From Cellulomonas marina (GTDB taxonomy: Bacteria > Actinomycetota > Actinomycetes > Actinomycetales > Cellulomonadaceae), in assembly GCF_900111925.1 (NCBI RefSeq), contig NZ_FOKA01000004.1, positions 1 to 64,000 on the forward strand: 64,000 nt of DNA. Direction: 5' to 3'. The notes under the pieces were generated by a model, which saw only the letters and a program-made list of their open reading frames with translations, made no database searches and had not been told where the DNA came from. Position 1 is the stretch's first letter; each line of letters opens with the position of its first letter. Shown here piece after piece: positions 61,090-64,000 of the stretch. The translations under genes were made by a program, and so were the position numbers.

Positions 61090-61569
61090 TCAGCGCCCCT
61101 CGGGGCCGACGGCGTCGAGGCGGACCGCGCGGTCGGCCTCCGCCGCGAGGGTCCGGGTGGCCGCTCCCCCGCCGGTGCCCGCGGTGCGGCGGGCGCCACG
61201 GCGGCGGCCGCTCGTCGGGAGGGCGGGGTGGTGGGTGCCGTGCAGGATCCGCACGACGAGCGCGGCGAACGCCACGGCGACGACCAGCGCGAGCGCCGCG
61301 GCGGCGGCCAGGCCGCCGGTGAGGAACCGCGCGGCGTGGACCAGGGGGATGCCGATGTAGACGGCCAGGACCGTGAGGGCGGCCAGGCCCAGCCCGAAGG
61401 CGACCACGGGCGAGCCGCGGCGGGCGGACGTCGCGGCGAGCGTCGGCATGAGGGCCGGCTGCGGGGCGTCCGGCGCGGGACGCAGGGCGGTCGGGGCGAC
61501 GGTCGTGCTGACGGCCGGGGTGGTGCCGGCGGCGGTGGTGCTGGTGGTCGTGCTCTCGGACAGGGGCAT
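61090..61569 (-). CDS. two-helix membrane protein between GT2 and GH26
   Basis: A 159-residue protein with a Thr/Ala/Pro-rich N-terminus (about 55 residues), two hydrophobic helices (about 53-75 and 83-107) and a basic, Gly/Arg-rich C-terminal tail. No family recognised. It is 7 bp before the hydrolase gene, and GAGGTGA precedes its ATG, so it is a genuine operon member. It may be an accessory subunit of the synthase. Confidence 0.72.
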   Translation of the reverse strand: MPLSESTTTSTTAAGTTPAVSTTVAPTALRPAPDAPQPALMPTLAATSARRGSPVVAFGLGLAALTVLAVYIGIPLVHAARFLTGGLAAAAALALVVAVAFAALVVRILHGTHHPALPTSGRRRGARRTAGTGGGAATRTLAAEADRAVRLDAVGPEGR

Positions 61570-61657
61570 GGCGGTGTCACCTCGGGGCGTGGGGCCGGCG
61601 TCGGCCGGCGGGAGGAGCGGGAGGGGTGCGGCGCGGGCGGGCCGCGCTGCCGGGGGC

Positions 61658-63109
61658 TCAGTCCGCGAGCGCGGCGAGCTCCTCCTCGGCGGACCAGACG
61701 GCGGTCGCGTCGGCGGACTTCGTCTTGGGGGTGGGCTGCCAGAACACCTCGCGGCGGCCCATGCCCCACTCGGTGACGGCCCACAGGCCGGCGGCGCTCT
61801 CGATGAGGCCTGCCACCGGGGCGATGGCCACGGCGCGGGCGATCTCCGTCAGGCGGTGCCCGCGGCTCATGCCGGCCTCGGCCACGTTGTACCAGGCGCC
61901 GATGCCGACGGACCCGAGCCACAGGGCGCCGAGCACGGCCAGCCACGTCATGGCGGGCCACGGCAGCGGCGACGTCTCGTCGTGCAGCAGGGCGGCCACG
62001 GACCGGGTGAGCAGGACGGGCAGGAGCAGCAGCGACAGGGAGCCGACGACCGCGCCGAGCGCGAACGTGCCGATGCGGAAGCGGGTGCCCCACACGATGC
62101 CGGCGCGGGTGCGGGCGGGCAGCGCGCGGAACTCCGGCAGGCGGCGGTTGAGCGCCATGCCCTGCAGGACGCCGAAGATCCAGCGGTGGCGCTGCTTGAA
62201 GGCGCTGCGCACGGAGAACGGCGGCTGCTCGAGCATCGCGCAGCCGTGCCAGCCGAAGACCTCGCTGCCGGCGGCGGTGAACGCCTTCATGCCGAAGACG
62301 TAGTCCTCCGCGATGAGCGGCTGGCCGTCCAGCGCCCCGATGTCCCAGCCGATCTCGTTCTCGAAGGCCTCGTCGACCACGAGGTTGGAGCCGTGCAGGT
62401 GCAGCGGGACGCCGTCCTCCATGACCTGACGGCACTCGAAGCAGCCGACGGGGCGGTTGGCCTCCATCGCACGGCACAGGGCGCTCGCGTCCAGGTACTC
62501 CAGCGGGTAGTAGATGGGCCCCTCGAGGACCTTCTTGTCCGTCGTCGCCAGGTGCGCCAGCAGCTTGCGGAACTCCGAGGGCGTCAGGACGCTCTCCTCG
62601 TCGTAGTGCACGACGAAGGTGCGGCCCGGCTTGGCGTTCCAGCCGGCCCGGCGGCGCTCCACGGCGTAGTGCAGGCCGCGCGCCTTGAGCTGGGTGCCGC
62701 CCGGCGTCTGGTAGTCGGCGGGCAGGAGCAGCACGGACACGTCGACCGGGGCCGGCGCGTAGCGGTCGTGCAGCAGCGTGGCCTGGTCGAGGGACTCCGT
62801 GACCACCTCGACGGACAGGATCTCGCCGTAGAACTCGGGGTCCTCCGCCGCGAGCGCCATGACGTTGTCGATGCCGCGCTGGATGACCTCGCTGCTGCCG
62901 GCCGAGCCGCGCGTGGTGATCTGCACCTTCACGAACGGCACCGGTGTCAGGCGCAGCTGGGCGGTCGAGACGACGTCGCGGTGGCGGTAGCGCCGCCAGG
63001 AGAACAGGAAGCTGCGCCAGTAGGACAGCATGCGGACGCCGATGACGGAGATGCCGACGAACAGCACCCAGCCGAGGGCGGTGGTGGCGTGCGCGAGCAC
63101 GGCGGACAT
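61658..63109 (-). CDS. processive-type GT2 (egghead-like membrane glycosyltransferase)
   Basis: A 483-residue membrane transferase: one N-terminal helix, a GT-A domain with HYDEESVLTPSEF, LIAEDYVFGMKAF and the processive-enzyme motif FKQRHRWIFGV (Q-x-x-R-W), then four or more C-terminal helices. The Q(R/Q)xRW class makes beta-linked polymers; egghead-type relatives are beta-mannosyltransferases. With a GH26 (usually mannanase) in the same operon, a beta-mannan or glucomannan product is an attractive inference. ATG 63109 follows CAGGAG. Confidence 0.88.
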   Translation of the reverse strand: MSAVLAHATTALGWVLFVGISVIGVRMLSYWRSFLFSWRRYRHRDVVSTAQLRLTPVPFVKVQITTRGSAGSSEVIQRGIDNVMALAAEDPEFYGEILSVEVVTESLDQATLLHDRYAPAPVDVSVLLLPADYQTPGGTQLKARGLHYAVERRRAGWNAKPGRTFVVHYDEESVLTPSEFRKLLAHLATTDKKVLEGPIYYPLEYLDASALCRAMEANRPVGCFECRQVMEDGVPLHLHGSNLVVDEAFENEIGWDIGALDGQPLIAEDYVFGMKAFTAAGSEVFGWHGCAMLEQPPFSVRSAFKQRHRWIFGVLQGMALNRRLPEFRALPARTRAGIVWGTRFRIGTFALGAVVGSLSLLLLPVLLTRSVAALLHDETSPLPWPAMTWLAVLGALWLGSVGIGAWYNVAEAGMSRGHRLTEIARAVAIAPVAGLIESAAGLWAVTEWGMGRREVFWQPTPKTKSADATAVWSAEEELAALAD

Positions 63110-63311
63110 GGGGACTCCTGACGGTCGAGGGAGGGGTCTCACGCCGTCGTGAGGCAGCACGGTGGTTCGTCCGGAACCGTAGGGATGTCCGTTTCGCCCG
63201 GGCAGGGCCGGGCGGGTGAGGTCGGTGTGCAGGTCAGGAGCAGGTCACACCGTCGGCTGACGTCGCCACCCGATCGCGCGAGGCCGCCGCCCGGTGGTCG
63301 ATGGGGCGGGC
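63110..63311. promoter_or_regulatory. divergent region between the GT2 operon and GH26 gene 6
   Basis: About 200 bp separating two starts. GTTTCGCCCGG near 63191 is a weak look-alike of the TTCACCCG core but is one base off. GGTCGGTGTGCAGGTCAGGAGCAGG holds no clear -10. I see nothing more definite. Confidence 0.3.
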
Positions 63312-64000
63312 GTGGTGGAATCGGGTCGCCGGCGGTGGACGGCGCTCGTCGTCGGGGTGCTGGTGACGGGGCTCGTCGGACCTGTCGGGGTGGCGCAGGC
63401 GGGGGTGGACGTGACGGCGGCGGGGACGACGAGCGGTGCGGCCGGCGCCATCGTCGCGGAGGGGTCGCTGTGCCCGCCCGGGACCGTGGCCGTGCGCACG
63501 GCGGCGCGGCCGGCGTTTGGCACGACCGTGCCGTGGGGGCCGCTCGACGCGCGGGCGCTAGGAGCGACGGAGACCCTCGTCGGGCGGCACGTGCAGTACG
63601 TGCACTGGTACACCGGCCTCGGTGAGCTGCCGGACCCCGCGAAGCTGCAGGCGGTCGTCGACCACGGCTCGGTGCCCGTCATCACCTGGGAGCCGTGGGT
63701 GTGGACGGGCGGCGTCGACCAGCCGGCGTACCGGCTGACGGAGATCGCCGGCGGGCGCTGGGACGCGCAGCTCGCCGCGTTCGCGGACGTGCTGGCGCGG
63801 TGGGGCGGACCGGTGCAGGTGCGCTGGGGGCACGAGATGAACGGCGACTGGTACCCGTGGGGCACGGGCGTCAACGCCAACGCGGCCGGGGACTACGTGC
63901 GCGCCTACCGGCACGTGCACGACGTCCTGACCGCCCGGGGCGCGCGGCAGGTGACGTGGGTGTGGTCGCCGAACGTCGTCTACCCCGGCTCGACACCGCT
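63312..64000 (+). CDS. GH26 glycoside hydrolase 6, cut by the window end
   Basis: An open frame from GTG 63312 to the window edge, 229 residues read. A signal peptide (about 1-29, cleavage near AQA) and the start of a GH26 barrel: VQYVHWYTGLGELPD, SVPVITWEPWVW, acid/base Glu174 in VRWGHEMNGDWYPW, then VTWVWSPNVVYPG. The nucleophile region lies beyond the edge. It is closer to hydrolase 5 than to 1-4. GTG codons at 63294 and 63315 are alternative starts. Confidence 0.87.
   Translation, partial: MVESGRRRWTALVVGVLVTGLVGPVGVAQAGVDVTAAGTTSGAAGAIVAEGSLCPPGTVAVRTAARPAFGTTVPWGPLDARALGATETLVGRHVQYVHWYTGLGELPDPAKLQAVVDHGSVPVITWEPWVWTGGVDQPAYRLTEIAGGRWDAQLAAFADVLARWGGPVQVRWGHEMNGDWYPWGTGVNANAAGDYVRAYRHVHDVLTARGARQVTWVWSPNVVYPGSTP

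Noticed and set aside
1..64000. tRNA, rRNA, insertion sequences, prophage or integrase genes
   Set aside because: Reading both strands I found no cloverleaf with anticodon context, no transposase or integrase motif and no terminal inverted repeats around the lower-GC block.

Overview
The window is chromosomal DNA of a very high-GC actinobacterium. The WhiB1 regulator, actinobacterial coproporphyrin-dependent haem genes, a CebR/CelR-type cellobiose operator, GTG-rich starts and many leaderless -10/GTG arrangements all point there. A cellulose- or mannan-degrading member of the Cellulomonas/Cellulosimicrobium group (Micrococcales) fits best, but that placement is inference from gene content.

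Region 1 (1-28.4 kb) is ordinary core genome. It carries purE-purK with a divergent gtrA, manA, two two-component systems, a MacB/FtsX-type ABC exporter, whiB1 facing a PdtaS-like histidine kinase (the same pairing as in Mycobacterium tuberculosis), and a DUF2505 protein. A CebEFG-like oligosaccharide importer follows, with two LacI-family operators in front and its own LacI regulator behind. Then come glutamate dehydrogenase, the hemH-hemQ pair, a flavodoxin, a MarR regulator, and NYN, DUF1697 and HIT proteins.

Region 2 (28.4-64 kb) is a large extracellular-polysaccharide locus. It opens with one polyprenyl-phosphate sugar-1-phosphate transferase (28454-29953). High-GC modules follow: a five-gene glycosyltransferase operon (40332 down to 34831), an acyltransferase, a flippase (42133-43755), a polymerase/ligase and a chain-length protein (45674-47613). 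From about 47.8 to 59.8 kb the DNA is clearly less GC-rich and holds a second set: flippase, polymerase, chain-length protein, five glycosyltransferases, a left-handed beta-helix acyltransferase and a PslG-like secreted hydrolase. Set 2 looks imported into the locus. A processive-synthase-like GT2, a small membrane protein and a GH26 hydrolase form a third module (59859-63109).

The most striking trait is the number of secreted GH26-like hydrolases inside the biosynthetic locus: five complete genes (30276, 32079, 40689, 43917, 59859) and a sixth running off the end (63312). Four of them share an extra C-terminal beta-sandwich-like module and a conserved cysteine pair. The core TTCACCCG recurs in the locus's intergenic regions: as four heptamers at exact 11-bp spacing (45544-45583), inside an inverted repeat over a promoter (31891-31911), and at 40594 and 48477. 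This suggests a locus-wide regulator, possibly PhoP-like or SARP-like.

Proposed working: sugar-phosphate supply (manA nearby) feeds a lipid-linked repeat unit made by the single initiating transferase and the glycosyltransferases. Two alternative flippase/polymerase/chain-length sets export it, and the secreted hydrolases trim, release or remodel the polymer. The division of labour between sets is inference.
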